64,000 nt of DNA from Paraburkholderia fungorum (GCF_003610895.1 NZ_MCAS01000069.1:1-64000), one strand, 5' to 3'; positions 34,883-44,294 are shown, numbered from the stretch's first letter. A program made the numbers and translations. Notes: generated by a model not told the origin, from the letters alone.

Positions 34883-35641
34883 ATGGAGATTCGTGACAAC
34901 GTATTCCTGATCACGGGTGGTGCATCAGGTCTGGGCGCGGCCACGGCGCGCCTTTTCGTCGAAAACGGCGGCAAGGTGGTGCTCGCCGATCTGAATGTGG
35001 ACGCAGGCGAGGCGCTCGCGAAGGAACTCGGCGGCGTGTTCGTCAAATGCGATGTGAGCCGCGAAGACGACGCCACGCAAGCGGTCGAAGCCGCCACCAA
35101 ACTCGGCACGCTGCGCGGCCTCGTGAATTGCGCGGGCGTTGCGCCCGCCATCAAGACAGTCGGCAAAGACGGCCCGCATCCGCTCGAGTCGTTTTCCCGC
35201 ACCATCTCCATCAATCTGATCGGCACCTTCAACATGATCCGGCTCGCCGCCGCGGCCATGTCGAAGAACGAACCGAATGCAAATGGCGAGCGTGGCGTGA
35301 TCATCAACACGGCGTCGGTCGCGGCTTACGACGGTCAGATCGGCCAGGCTGCTTACGCGGCGTCCAAGAGCGGCGTGGTCGGCATGACCTTGCCGATTGC
35401 CCGCGACCTGTCGCGCAATGCAATTCGTGTCATGACGATTGCACCGGGCATCTTCGAAACGCCCATGCTGCTCGGCATGCCGCAGGAAGTGCAGGACGCG
35501 CTCGGCGCCATGGTGCCGTTCCCGCCGCGTCTCGGCAAACCGGCAGAGTACGCGATGCTGGCCAAGCAGATCTTCGACAATCCGATGCTCAACGGCGAAG
35601 TGATTCGTCTGGATGGCGCGATCCGGATGCAGCCAAAGTAA
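34883..35641 (+). CDS. Short-chain dehydrogenase, 3-hydroxyacyl-CoA dehydrogenase type II-like
   Basis: 252 residues of the classical SDR family, resembling HSD17B10/3-hydroxyacyl-CoA dehydrogenase type 2 of fatty-acid or branched-chain amino-acid breakdown. NAD-binding GGASGLGAATARLF and an NCAGVAPA core, the catalytic Ser in INTASVAAYDGQ, and the YAASKSGV Tyr and Lys pair are visible. The PGIFETPML and LDGAIRMQPK end match the family. AAAGGAG lies 8 nt before the ATG. A shared bidirectional terminator follows. Confidence 0.9.
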   Translation: MEIRDNVFLITGGASGLGAATARLFVENGGKVVLADLNVDAGEALAKELGGVFVKCDVSREDDATQAVEAATKLGTLRGLVNCAGVAPAIKTVGKDGPHPLESFSRTISINLIGTFNMIRLAAAAMSKNEPNANGERGVIINTASVAAYDGQIGQAAYAASKSGVVGMTLPIARDLSRNAIRVMTIAPGIFETPMLLGMPQEVQDALGAMVPFPPRLGKPAEYAMLAKQIFDNPMLNGEVIRLDGAIRMQPK

Positions 35642-35684
35642 CCCGGCTTCCAGCCGGCCGCTTTACGCGGCTGCGGTAATAAAA

Positions 35685-35725
35685 AACGCCTGCGCTTGAA
35701 TCAACATGACTCATGCGCAGGCGTT
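35685..35725. terminator. Shared bidirectional terminator
   Basis: AACGCCTGCGC (35685-35695) pairs with GCGCAGGCGTT (35715-35725). It lies between convergent genes. A runs on the left serve the minus gene; on the right only CTGTTTT serves the plus gene. Confidence 0.85.
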
Positions 35726-35749
35726 CTGTTTTGAACGATTGAAACGTTT

Positions 35750-36592
35750 TTAGTCGTGATCGTCGTACTGGGTGCGTTGACGCAGTTCGTGCAACTGCGA
35801 CTCCACCACGGTTGCGTCTTCCGCGTCCGGCCGGTCGCCCAGATAGCGTTCGAGATCCTCGAGCGCAGGGCGCAGATAATCGAGCCGCGCATAGGCAAAA
35901 CCGCGATCGCGTACTTCCTCGATACTTTCCGGCAACAGGATCACGAGACGCTGCTGCACCGCCAGCAGACGCTGCCAGCGTTCCGTCTGAAGATAAGTCG
36001 ACTTCAGATTGCGCAGCATGCGGGCGATGATCTCGCGGCGCGTGGCCGGTTGCAGCAACATACGCAGCGCCCGGCTCACCGACTCGCCCGCCGACGCCAC
36101 ATACGGCTCCAGCATATCCACCATCTGCGATTCGGACAGCGAATGCCCGCTGGTCGGGTCGAGCATCACGTCGCCATCCGGCGTTGTCACGCGCAACAGA
36201 AAGTGGCCCGGAAACGACACGCCGCGCGCCGGAATACCCAACTGCTCGGCCATCTCCAGATAGAGCACCGCCAGCGAAATCGGAATGCCGCGGCGGCGTT
36301 TCAGCACGACATTCAGATGACTGTTGTCGGGGTCGTAATAATCGTTGAGATTGCTGGCGAAACCCAGCTCGCGGAAGAAGAACCGGTTCAGAATGCCAAC
36401 CTTTTGCCGGATGTCGGCGTCGTCCGGCATGCGGCGCTGCAAACGCACGACCAGCTCGTCGATCTCGGCCAGCGTGCCTTGCAAATCGAGATCGGGATAA
36501 GCGTCCTGCGCGAGCGAGAGCGCCGCCTCGGTCAGCGGCAGGCTGTCATCTTCGGCAACCAGCGTACTGAAATAGTCGAGAACTCGCGTCAT
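35750..36592 (-). CDS. SirB1-family protein
   Basis: 280 residues of the SirB1 family (transglutaminase-like fold with TPR-like helices). Recognisable are FFRELGFASNLNDYYDPDNSHLN, the RRRGIPISLAVLYLEMAEQLG segment, GVSFPGHFLLRV and a C-terminal repeat region with RDRGFAYARLDYLRPALEDL. Function is not established in general. Start 36592 was chosen as it leaves 5 bp after the murJ stop; the frame extends inside murJ without signal. It is probably cotranscribed with murJ. Confidence 0.85.
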   Translation of the reverse strand: MTRVLDYFSTLVAEDDSLPLTEAALSLAQDAYPDLDLQGTLAEIDELVVRLQRRMPDDADIRQKVGILNRFFFRELGFASNLNDYYDPDNSHLNVVLKRRRGIPISLAVLYLEMAEQLGIPARGVSFPGHFLLRVTTPDGDVMLDPTSGHSLSESQMVDMLEPYVASAGESVSRALRMLLQPATRREIIARMLRNLKSTYLQTERWQRLLAVQQRLVILLPESIEEVRDRGFAYARLDYLRPALEDLERYLGDRPDAEDATVVESQLHELRQRTQYDDHD

Positions 36593-36597
36593 CGTGA

Positions 36598-38148
36598 TCA
36601 CTTCACTCGCCTTTTGAAATACGCGTACTTGAAGCCCATCAGCCAAAGCATACCGAAATATAGCGCGGCGAACAGAACGAGGCACGCCCCCAGCAACACG
36701 ATTCGATCGACCGGCCGGCTATGCAGACCGATCCAGTCGAAGCTGATCGCGAGCCAATGCATCGCACCGGCCAGCACCAGACAGGCACCGAGCAACTGCA
36801 CGAAGAACTTCAGCCAGCCTTTGGACGGCGTATAGATGCCGCGCTTGCGCAACCCGAGGAACAGGAACAGCGCGTTGACGCAAGCACCCAGCCCAACGCT
36901 CAGCGTCAGGCCCGCATGCGCGAAAATCGGCACGAACAGATAATTGCTTAACTGCGTGACGATCAGCACGCCGACGCCGATCTTCACCGGCGTCTTGATG
37001 TCCTGCTTCGCGTAGAAACCGGGCGCGAGAATCTTGATGAGAATCAGGCCGATCAGGCCGATGCCGTACGCAGACAGCGCGCGGCTGACCATCACCACCG
37101 AATTGCCGTCAAACTTACCGTAGTGGAACAGCGTTGCGGTGAGCGGCTGCGCAAAGAAGAACAGGGCGACGGCGCTCGGTGCGGCCAGCAGAAAGGTAAC
37201 GCGCAACCCCCAGTCGAGCAGCGACGAATATTCGTGCGAATCGGCATCCACGTGCGCCTTCGACAGACTCGGCAACAGGATCGTGCCGAGCGCGACGCCG
37301 AGCAGCGCGGTCGGAAACTCCATCAACCGGTCAGCGTAATTGATCCAGGAAACGGCGCCCGGACCGATGCGTGATGCAATATTGGTGTTGATGATCAGGC
37401 TGATCTGCGCGACCGACACGGCGAACATCGCCGGCACCATCTTCGAGAGGACCCGCTTCACGCCGCGATGCGCGAGCGCTTTCAGCGGATTCAGGCCGAT
37501 GCGCGGCAGCATGTCGATCTTCTTCAGACCGGGCAGTTGCACGACGAATTGCAGCACGCCGCCGGCGATCACCGCCCACGCGAGCGCATAAACCGGCGTA
37601 TGCAGGCGCGGCGCGACAACCACCGCCGCGAAGATGAACGCGACGTTCAGCAGGACCGGGGCGAAGGCGGGCAGCGAAAAGTTCTTGTACGTATTCAGCA
37701 CGCCGGACGCCAGCGACGTCAGCGAGATGAAAATGATGTACGGGAACATGATGCGCGTCATCGTGACCGCGAGCGCATAGGCCTGGCCTTCGTGCGCGAG
37801 CCCTGATGCGACGATGAACACGACACCCGAGGCCCCCACCACGCCGATCAGCGAGAGAATCGCGAGCGCCCAGGCAAGCACGGTCGACGTGGCGTCGACG
37901 AGCGCCTTGGTGGCATCGTGTCCTTGCTGGTTCTTGAACTCGGCGAGAATCGGCACGAAGGCCTGCGAGAACGCACCCTCAGCGGAGATGCGGCGCAACA
38001 GGTTCGGAATGCGGAAGGCGACGTAGAACGCGTCAGTATATTGACTGGCACCGAACGCACGGGCGATCAGCGTTTCGCGGGCCAGTCCGGTCACGCGCGA
38101 CAGCAGCGTGAAGCCGCTGACCGTCAGCAGGGCTCGGAATAGATTCAT
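36598..38148 (-). CDS. murJ: Lipid II flippase
   Basis: 516 residues, a MurJ/MviN inner-membrane protein with about 14 helices. It flips lipid II to the periplasm during peptidoglycan synthesis. LLTVSGFTLLSRVTGLARE at the N-terminus, GASQYTDAFYVAFRIPNLLRRI and AEGAFSQAFVPILAEF are hallmarks. The downstream SirB1 gene begins only 5 bp after the stop. The promoter seems to place the transcript start within a few bases of the ATG. Confidence 0.95.
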   Translation of the reverse strand: MNLFRALLTVSGFTLLSRVTGLARETLIARAFGASQYTDAFYVAFRIPNLLRRISAEGAFSQAFVPILAEFKNQQGHDATKALVDATSTVLAWALAILSLIGVVGASGVVFIVASGLAHEGQAYALAVTMTRIMFPYIIFISLTSLASGVLNTYKNFSLPAFAPVLLNVAFIFAAVVVAPRLHTPVYALAWAVIAGGVLQFVVQLPGLKKIDMLPRIGLNPLKALAHRGVKRVLSKMVPAMFAVSVAQISLIINTNIASRIGPGAVSWINYADRLMEFPTALLGVALGTILLPSLSKAHVDADSHEYSSLLDWGLRVTFLLAAPSAVALFFFAQPLTATLFHYGKFDGNSVVMVSRALSAYGIGLIGLILIKILAPGFYAKQDIKTPVKIGVGVLIVTQLSNYLFVPIFAHAGLTLSVGLGACVNALFLFLGLRKRGIYTPSKGWLKFFVQLLGACLVLAGAMHWLAISFDWIGLHSRPVDRIVLLGACLVLFAALYFGMLWLMGFKYAYFKRRVK

Positions 38149-38157
38149 GGGGCGCTT

Positions 38158-38163
38158 ATTATA
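38158..38163 (-). promoter_or_regulatory. murJ -10 element very close to start codon
   Basis: TATAAT on the minus strand ends 9 nt before the ATG (AAGCGCCCC between), implying a 5' leader of only a few bases. No good -35 at 17 bp. Confidence 0.5.
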
Positions 38164-38434
38164 CGGGTGCCGCAGGGGCGAACGACGAGCCAGAACGCGA
38201 ATCGGACCGATTTGCGCCGCAGACGTTCGTTCGGATTGGCGAATTGGACCGGTTTTGTTTGTTTTTCGTTTGTTTTTTGCTGCCCGCTGCGCGCCTTGCG
38301 TGGCGAGTCAGCCTTCCGCTTATCCGTTGCAGCACGTTCGCCGGCACGCCCGCAGGCCACCCGCCCCCTGTCAGGGTCGATAGAATCCCGGACCTCGCCC
38401 AGCGGCTCGACACACCGGAATTGACGATTCCCCG

Positions 38435-38464
38435 TTGCCACGTGTCTGATTTTGTTGCTATAAT
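38435..38464 (+). promoter_or_regulatory. rpsT promoter with extended -10
   Basis: TTGCCA (38435-38440), 18-bp spacer, TATAAT (38459-38464) preceded by TG one base earlier. This leaves a roughly 225-nt leader before rpsT at 38694. The rest of the gap 38149-38693 has no supported gene. Confidence 0.8.
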
Positions 38465-38693
38465 CGCCGGTTTCGAAGCTCGCTCAATTTTCGGCCGGGG
38501 TTCAGGTCGGCGCCAAACCGCCTCTCCTATCCTCGAAACACACCGGAACACGGGCCCGCCTTCGCGTAGTCCGATCGATTTTTTCGACACTTTTTGCGCT
38601 CTTGGGCAATCGCTTCCAAGAGTTCGATCTAAAAGCAGCACCTCACCACTTGAAGGTCAGGTACTGGAAACAGGAACAGGATAAGGAACCGTC

Positions 38694-38972
38694 ATGGCTA
38701 ACTCCGCACAAGCACGCAAGCGCGCCCGCCAGGCCGCCAAGGCAAACTCGCATAACTCGGCACTGCGCTCGAAGTTCCGCACGGCTATCAAGGCTGTCCG
38801 CAAGGCAATCGAAGCCGGCGACAAGGCCAAGGCCGTCGAGATCTTCCAGGCATCGTCGAAGACCATCGACATCATCGCCGACAAGAAAATCGTTCACAAG
38901 AACAAGGCAGCTCGTAACAAGAGCCGTCTGGCTGCAGCCCTGAAGGGTCTGCAAGCGCCTGCAGCGCAGTAA
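38694..38972 (+). CDS. rpsT: 30S ribosomal protein S20
   Basis: 92 residues, very rich in Lys, Arg and Ala; MANSAQARKRARQAAKAN, then RSKFRTAIKAVRKAIEAGD, DKKIVHKNKAARNKSRL match S20. It binds 16S rRNA in the small subunit. An AAGGAA site lies 7 nt before the ATG. The gene has its own promoter and terminators on the right at 39023 and 39178. The long leader may be regulatory, as S20 is autoregulated in E. coli. Confidence 0.97.
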   Translation: MANSAQARKRARQAAKANSHNSALRSKFRTAIKAVRKAIEAGDKAKAVEIFQASSKTIDIIADKKIVHKNKAARNKSRLAAALKGLQAPAAQ

Positions 38973-39022
38973 ATTCGGTCAGCTCGCTTCGGTGGGCTAC
39001 CTCCTGTTTCCGCTGCAACGGA

Positions 39023-39047
39023 AAGGCTCGCTTCGGCGGGCTTTTTT
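39023..39047 (+). terminator. Intrinsic terminator of rpsT
   Basis: AAGGCTCGC pairs with GCGGGCTTT around a TTCG loop (one G-U), followed by a T run. Confidence 0.8.
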
Positions 39048-39177
39048 GCTTTGTACCGACTCAACCGGATACTGACTTACGCTCGCTCGCGATTACGTTC
39101 GCTCGCGAGCGAGGCGGCATTATGTCGAAGCCGCCGCATTGAGGTCACCCACCTCGAATCCCCTGCTTCAGACGCAA

Positions 39178-39201
39178 AAAAACCCGCTACGGCGGGTTTT
39201 T
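39178..39201. terminator. Second terminator, likely bidirectional
   Basis: AAAAACCCGC (39178-39187) pairs with GCGGGTTTTT (39192-39201) around TACG, followed by GCTTTTTTT on the plus strand; the A run on the left lets it serve the minus-strand DUF3579 gene. Confidence 0.9.
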
Positions 39202-39230
39202 GCTTTTTTTGCCGATCCGGCAGACACCTG

Positions 39231-39578
39231 CTAGATCACATGCCTTTTTTCTTGCGGCGCGGGGTGCTCGAGTTGCAACTCGCACGCCTCAGTCACGACG
39301 AGATCGTTGTCTTTCGCGAAGTTCAGAACAAAATCGAAGGCCATCGGCTCAATATCGCGCAAGCGCGAATCGAGAATCACGCATTTGAGGTCGCCGATCA
39401 TGGTGGGCCGCACGTACAGCGAATATTGCAGGTAAGCGTTCGGCCCCTTGCCGCCCGGGCTGGGACCAAAGCATGCCATGACGCCTGCGAGCCGCTCCGA
39501 CCAGTCGCTCGGCCGAAACTTTTTCCCGGTCGACGTGATGCCCTGAATGAAATATTCGGTTGGAGCTGCTTCGGCCAT
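39231..39578 (-). CDS. DUF3579 protein
   Basis: 115 residues matching the DUF3579 family of betaproteobacteria: EYFIQGITSTGKKFRPSDWSE, GVMACFGP, YSLYVRPTMIGDLKCVILD and IEPMAFDFVLNFAKDNDLVV. Function unknown. In this lineage it neighbours argF. Start 39578 is set by the position of the conserved N-terminus; an AGG is the only ribosome signal. Its promoter lies about 230 bp upstream near 39810 (minus-strand TATAAT). Confidence 0.85.
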   Translation of the reverse strand: MAEAAPTEYFIQGITSTGKKFRPSDWSERLAGVMACFGPSPGGKGPNAYLQYSLYVRPTMIGDLKCVILDSRLRDIEPMAFDFVLNFAKDNDLVVTEACELQLEHPAPQEKRHVI

Positions 39579-39845
39579 GTAGGAATACCTGTGTGACTGC
39601 CCAGCGGGATGACGGCAAAGCGGCTTTGGGATGCCTGAACACGTGGCCACGCCTGATTGGCGAGCTGCGCCGCCAGACACAACGAAGGACCGGATAAGCC
39701 GCCTTGGCGCTCATCATGACGGCGCACCGCGAGGAAACTTTCCGGAGCGCGCGTGCCGTGTCCCGCAAGCTGAATACCGGCCTGCTGGGCTTAGGGATAA
39801 CCGGTAGATTATAGCGCAGTGGACCTTTTTCCGCAGCGCACACAA

Positions 39846-39916
39846 GCCCCGTTTGAGGGTTGCAAAAGGCTTTCGGGCAGCTTGCCCGGCCTTTTGGCCG
39901 ACTCGTCAAACGGGGC
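39846..39916. promoter_or_regulatory. Nested hairpin between the DUF3579 and argF promoters
   Basis: Outer arms GCCCCGTTTGA (39846-39856) and TCAAACGGGGC (39906-39916) are a perfect 11-bp inverted repeat; inside is a second stem AAAAGGC/GCCTTTT (39864-39870, 39889-39895) and CGGGCA/TGCCCG (39874-39879, 39883-39888). The right outer arm overlaps the proposed argF -35 (TCGTCA 39903-39908, spacer 17, TATGCT 39926-39931). Confidence 0.7.
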
Positions 39917-40002
39917 GAAATCCTTTATGCTGCATAGAGTTACCACAAACGACGGCGGCGCCGTCCGGCAATCCTGCCGGGTGAGACCGCCGTATTTGTT
40001 TC

Positions 40003-40932
40003 ATGACCGCCAAGAAAATTCGCCACTATCTGCAGTTCAAGGATTTCTCGCTGGACGACTACGAGTACGTGCTGGAACGCGCGCGCATTCTGAAACGCAA
40101 GTTCAAGAACTACGAGACCTACCACCCGCTGCACGACCGCACGCTGGCGATGATCTTCGAGAAAAATTCGACACGCACGCGCCTGTCGTTCGAAGCCGGC
40201 ATCTTCCAGCTGGGCGGTCACGCCGTCTTCATGAGCACGCGCGACACGCAACTCGGCCGCGGCGAACCGATCGAAGACGCAGCGCAAGTGATCTCGCGCA
40301 TGGTCGACATCATCATGATCCGCACGTTCGGCCAGGACATCCTCCAGCGCTTCGCCGAAAATTCGCGCGTGCCGGTGATCAACGGGCTGACCAACGAATA
40401 TCACCCGTGCCAGGTGCTAGCGGACATCTTCACGTACTTCGAGCATCGCGGTCCGATTCGCAACAAGACGGTCGCGTGGGTCGGTGACGCGAACAACATG
40501 CTGTACACGTGGATCGAAGCCGCCCAGATTCTCGGCTTCAAGCTGCGCCTGTCCACCCCGCCGGGCTACAAGCTCGACCCCGCCATGGTCGCCGCTGAAA
40601 GCGCCCCGTTCTATCAGGAATTCGACGATCCGAACGAAGCCTGCACCGGCGCCGATCTGGTTACCACCGACGTGTGGACCAGCATGGGCTTCGAAGCAGA
40701 AAACGAAGCGCGCAAGAAAGCCTTCGCAGACTGGTGCGTAGACGCCGACATGATGGCGCGCGCCAATGCCGATGCATTGTTCATGCACTGCCTGCCCGCC
40801 CATCGTGGCGAGGAAGTCAGCGCGGAAGTGATCGACGGCCCGCAAAGCGTCGTGTGGGACGAAGCGGAAAATCGTCTGCACGTGCAAAAGGCGTTGATGG
40901 AATACCTGCTGCTCGGCAAGCTCAATCACTGA
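40003..40932 (+). CDS. argF: Ornithine carbamoyltransferase
   Basis: 309 residues, usual length. It joins ornithine and carbamoyl phosphate to citrulline in arginine synthesis. Carbamoyl-phosphate site EKNSTRTRLSFE, the NEYHPCQVLAD motif and MHCLPAHRGEEV are present. The start has no strong ribosome site. It lies before argG, giving a two-gene arginine block; the 250-bp gap to argG probably holds a separate argG promoter. Confidence 0.96.
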   Translation: MTAKKIRHYLQFKDFSLDDYEYVLERARILKRKFKNYETYHPLHDRTLAMIFEKNSTRTRLSFEAGIFQLGGHAVFMSTRDTQLGRGEPIEDAAQVISRMVDIIMIRTFGQDILQRFAENSRVPVINGLTNEYHPCQVLADIFTYFEHRGPIRNKTVAWVGDANNMLYTWIEAAQILGFKLRLSTPPGYKLDPAMVAAESAPFYQEFDDPNEACTGADLVTTDVWTSMGFEAENEARKKAFADWCVDADMMARANADALFMHCLPAHRGEEVSAEVIDGPQSVVWDEAENRLHVQKALMEYLLLGKLNH

Positions 40933-41182
40933 GCGAGCCGCTGTTCAGCACCTTAAGCAGCACCTGCGTGAAGCGCGACGGGGCCTTGAATACGAGGCAA
41001 GGCATCCACGTTTAGCGCCACGCATCGTGCCCGCGTCCACGGTTGCAAGCAGACCCGGTTCACCCGCCGCGCTGTTCCGAAAACACGGACAAGCGGCGGT
41101 TTAGTGTCAAAATAGTGGTTTTCCGCGCTCCGGAACCGCCGGCGCGCCTTGTTTTCCAGCTTTCTCCAGCTACGAGTTCACC

Positions 41183-42409
41183 ATGAGCGATATCAACAAA
41201 GTCGTGCTCGCCTATTCGGGCGGCCTCGACACCTCCGTCATCCTGAAGTGGTTGCAGGACAACTACGACGCCGAAGTCGTCACGTTTACGGCCGACATCG
41301 GCCAGGGCGAAGAGCTGGAACCGGCGCGCAAAAAAGCCCTGCAACTCGGCATCAAGCAGGACAACATCTTCATTGAAGACCTGCGTGAAGAATTCGTGCG
41401 CGACTACGTGTTCCCGATGTTCCGCGCCAACACGATCTATGAAGGCGAGTACCTGCTGGGCACGTCGATCGCGCGTCCGCTGATCGCCAAGCGTCAGATC
41501 GAAATCGCCCGCGCCACCGGCGCACAAGCGGTCTCGCACGGCGCAACCGGCAAGGGCAACGACCAGGTTCGCTTCGAACTCGGTTACTACGCGCTGGAAC
41601 CGGGCATCAAGGTGATCGCACCGTGGCGCGAATGGGATCTGCTGTCGCGCGAAAAACTGCTCGCATACGCCGAAAAGGCCGGTATTCCGATCGAAATGAA
41701 GCATAAGCAAGGCGGCGCGCCGTATTCGATGGACGCGAACCTGCTGCACATTTCGTTCGAAGGCCGTCACCTGGAAGACCCGAAGGCCGAGGCCGAAGCC
41801 GAAATGTGGCGTTGGACGGTGTCGCCGGAACAGGCGCCCGACCAGGCTGAGTACCTCGACATCGAATACGAACACGGCGATCCGGTTGCAATCAACGGCA
41901 AGCGCCTGTCGCCGGCTGAAATGCTGACCGAGTTGAACCGTTTGGGCGGCAAGCATGGCATCGGCCGTCTGGATCTGGTCGAAAACCGCTACGTCGGCAT
42001 GAAGTCGCGCGGCTGCTATGAAACGCCGGGCGGCACGATCATGCTGAAGGCGCACCGCGGCATCGAGTCGATTACGCTCGATCGCGAAGTGGCTCACCTG
42101 AAAGACGATCTGATGGCCCGTTACGCTTCGCTGATTTACAACGGCTACTGGTGGAGCCCGGAGCGCCGCGCCATCCAGGTGCTGATCGACCACACGCAGG
42201 AAAAGGTCAACGGCTGGGTACGTGTGAAGCTGTACAAGGGCAGCGTGTCGGTTGTCGCGCGCGATTCGAAGGAAACGCTGTTCGACAAGACCATCGCCAC
42301 GTTCGACGACGACGGCGGTGCGTACAATCAGGCTGACGCTGGCGGGTTCATCAAGCTGAACGCGCTGCGTATGCGGATTGCTGAGAACGCGCGCCGTCAG
42401 CGCGGTTAA
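41183..42409 (+). CDS. argG: Argininosuccinate synthase
   Basis: 408 residues. It joins citrulline and aspartate with ATP to argininosuccinate. The N-terminal N-type ATP-binding motif AYSGGLDTSVILKWL, GLDTS signature, GATGKGNDQVRFE and EMLTELNRLGG segments are present. Length matches the family. It is followed by a strong terminator. Confidence 0.97.
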   Translation: MSDINKVVLAYSGGLDTSVILKWLQDNYDAEVVTFTADIGQGEELEPARKKALQLGIKQDNIFIEDLREEFVRDYVFPMFRANTIYEGEYLLGTSIARPLIAKRQIEIARATGAQAVSHGATGKGNDQVRFELGYYALEPGIKVIAPWREWDLLSREKLLAYAEKAGIPIEMKHKQGGAPYSMDANLLHISFEGRHLEDPKAEAEAEMWRWTVSPEQAPDQAEYLDIEYEHGDPVAINGKRLSPAEMLTELNRLGGKHGIGRLDLVENRYVGMKSRGCYETPGGTIMLKAHRGIESITLDREVAHLKDDLMARYASLIYNGYWWSPERRAIQVLIDHTQEKVNGWVRVKLYKGSVSVVARDSKETLFDKTIATFDDDGGAYNQADAGGFIKLNALRMRIAENARRQRG

Positions 42410-42492
42410 GCGCATGCGTTTCGGCGCAGGCTAAGCTTGCGTAAGCGAAGTTAAACGCCGCGAAACGCAGCTGACACCAAAGCGCAGATGCA

Positions 42493-42528
42493 AAAAAGGC
42501 GCCGGGAGTTTTCTCCCGGCGCCTTTTT
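42493..42528 (+). terminator. Strong intrinsic terminator of argG
   Basis: 16-bp stem: 42493-42508 (AAAAAGGCGCCGGGAG) against 42513-42528, loop TTTT. A and T runs on both sides make it bidirectional for murB. Confidence 0.95.
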
Positions 42529-42582
42529 CTTTGGGGTAAATCTCTTTGCGGTGAATCCCTTTGCAGCAGGTTCTTTACGCGA

Positions 42583-43623
42583 TCACAAACAAACCGGCTC
42601 CGCTTCCAGCTCCACTCCAAACCGTGCCAGCACATCCCGCTGCACCGCCCGTGCGAGCGCCAATACCTCCGCTCCGCTCGCTCCGCCGAGATTCACGAGT
42701 ACCAGCGCCTGCCGCTGATGCACGGCCGCGGCGCCCATCGCGCGGCCCTTCCAGCCGCACTGATCGATCAACCAGCCCGCCGCGAGCTTCACGCGGCCGT
42801 CTGATTGCAGATAAGACACGACATCGGGCTCCTTAAGCTTCAGCGCCTCGAACTGCGCCGCCTCCACGACCGGATTCTTGAAGAAGCTCCCGGCGTTACC
42901 AAGCTGAAGCGGATCAGGCAGCTTGGCGCGCCGCACCGCGACTACGGCGTCGAAAATCGCCTGTGCGCTGGGCGCGGCATCGGCATGGCCGCCCGCCGCC
43001 AGTTCACGCGCGATATCCGCGTAGCCGGCGCGCGGCTGCCAAACCTTCGGCAAACGGAAAGTGACCGAGGTAATCACGAAACGGTCGCGCCCTTCCCGCT
43101 TGAAAAAACTGTCGCGGTAGCCGAATCGGCATGCATCGGCCTCGAGCTCGACCACGGCGCCCGTTTCGAGCTCGACTGCCCGCAGCGACGCAAATCGCTC
43201 GCACATCTCCAGCCCATACGCGCCAATGTTCTGAATCGGCGCCGCGCCCACGGTGCCCGGAATCAGCGCGAGGTTCTCGAGCCCTGGCAGCCCTTGCGAC
43301 AACGTCCATCCGACAAACTCATGCCACGGTTCGCCGGCAGCTGCTTCGACGTACCATGCATCGCTATCCTCGCGCACCACGCGGCGACCTTGCAGTGCGA
43401 CCAGCAGCACCAATCCGGCGAAGTTGTCGGTCAAGACGACATTGCTGCCGCCGCCCAGCACCAGCCGCGGCAAACCGGCGACGCGCGGATCGCGCACGGC
43501 AGCCATCAGTTGCGCTTCGTGCTCGATCCGGCACGCGAACTGCGCGCGAACATCGAAACCGAAGGTGTTGTGCGCCTTCAGCGGGTAGCCGGCAATGAGC
43601 GCGGCGGAGTCGGATAGGGACAT
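42583..43623 (-). CDS. murB: UDP-N-acetylenolpyruvoylglucosamine reductase
   Basis: 346 residues, the long form as in E. coli. FAD-dependent NADPH reduction to UDP-N-acetylmuramate in peptidoglycan synthesis. NTFGFDVRAQFA, VLGGGSNVVLTDNFAG (FAD site), GLENLALIPGTVGAAPIQNIGAYG and FGYRDSFFK, with catalytic Ser in GNAGSFFKNPV, are present. It is convergent with argG through a shared terminator; no Shine-Dalgarno is obvious before the ATG. Confidence 0.96.
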   Translation of the reverse strand: MSLSDSAALIAGYPLKAHNTFGFDVRAQFACRIEHEAQLMAAVRDPRVAGLPRLVLGGGSNVVLTDNFAGLVLLVALQGRRVVREDSDAWYVEAAAGEPWHEFVGWTLSQGLPGLENLALIPGTVGAAPIQNIGAYGLEMCERFASLRAVELETGAVVELEADACRFGYRDSFFKREGRDRFVITSVTFRLPKVWQPRAGYADIARELAAGGHADAAPSAQAIFDAVVAVRRAKLPDPLQLGNAGSFFKNPVVEAAQFEALKLKEPDVVSYLQSDGRVKLAAGWLIDQCGWKGRAMGAAAVHQRQALVLVNLGGASGAEVLALARAVQRDVLARFGVELEAEPVCL

Positions 43624-43808
43624 CGGAATGAGAAGAATCGAACAACGGCCGAAAGGGCATCTGGCCCCCGGCCGCGCGACAATGCGCGGTGGCCTTAGGC
43701 AAAAGGGAGTGGCATCGGTAAAATGACGCCAGCTTCGTGATTATAGCGAGTGCCCCGTGAGCAGCCGACCGGCCGCGCCACGCACCGCAGCACTATTGGG
43801 AGAACACA

Positions 43809-44294
43809 ATGCCATCGTTTGACGTCGTCTGCGAAGCGGACATGGTCGAAGTCAAGAACGCGATCGAACAGTCCAACAAGGAAATTTCAACCCGCTTCGA
43901 CTTCAAAGGGTCGGACGCGCGGGTCGAGCACAAGGAAAGTGAAATCACGGCCTACGCCGACGACGATTTCAAGCTCGGCCAGGTAACAGACGTCCTGCTG
44001 TCGAAAATGGCCAAGCGCAATGTGGACGCGCGCTTTCTCGACTACGGCAAGATCGAGAAGATCGGCGGCGACAAGGTCAAGCAGGTCATCAAGATCAAGA
44101 AGGGCGTGTCCGGCGATCTGTCGAAGAAAATCGTGCGTCTCGTGAAGGACAGCAAGATCAAGGTCCAGGCGAGCATTCAGGGCGACGCGGTGCGTATCAC
44201 CGGTGGCAAGCGCGACGACCTGCAAAGTGTCATCGCGATGCTGCGCAAGGACGTGACCGATACGCCGCTAGACTTCAACAACTTCCGCGACTGA
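43809..44294 (+). CDS. yajQ: YajQ-family nucleotide-binding protein
   Basis: 161 residues of the UPF0234/YajQ family: PSFDVVCEADMVEVKNAIEQ, TRFDFKGSDARVE, KRNVDARFLDYGKIEKIGGD and FNNFRD at the end. Family members bind tRNA, nucleotides or c-di-GMP. A GGGAGA site is 4 nt before the ATG. It is divergent from murB and followed by an empty 247 bp. Confidence 0.94.
   Translation: MPSFDVVCEADMVEVKNAIEQSNKEISTRFDFKGSDARVEHKESEITAYADDDFKLGQVTDVLLSKMAKRNVDARFLDYGKIEKIGGDKVKQVIKIKKGVSGDLSKKIVRLVKDSKIKVQASIQGDAVRITGGKRDDLQSVIAMLRKDVTDTPLDFNNFRD

Noticed and set aside
39121..39180. Possible tRNA-like sequence (CTCGAATCCCC)
   Set aside because: No acceptor stem or cloverleaf could be drawn; the segment is just before a terminator.
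43719..43724. TAAAAT as yajQ -10 box
   Set aside because: No reasonable -35 partner at 16-18 bp; not reported as a promoter.
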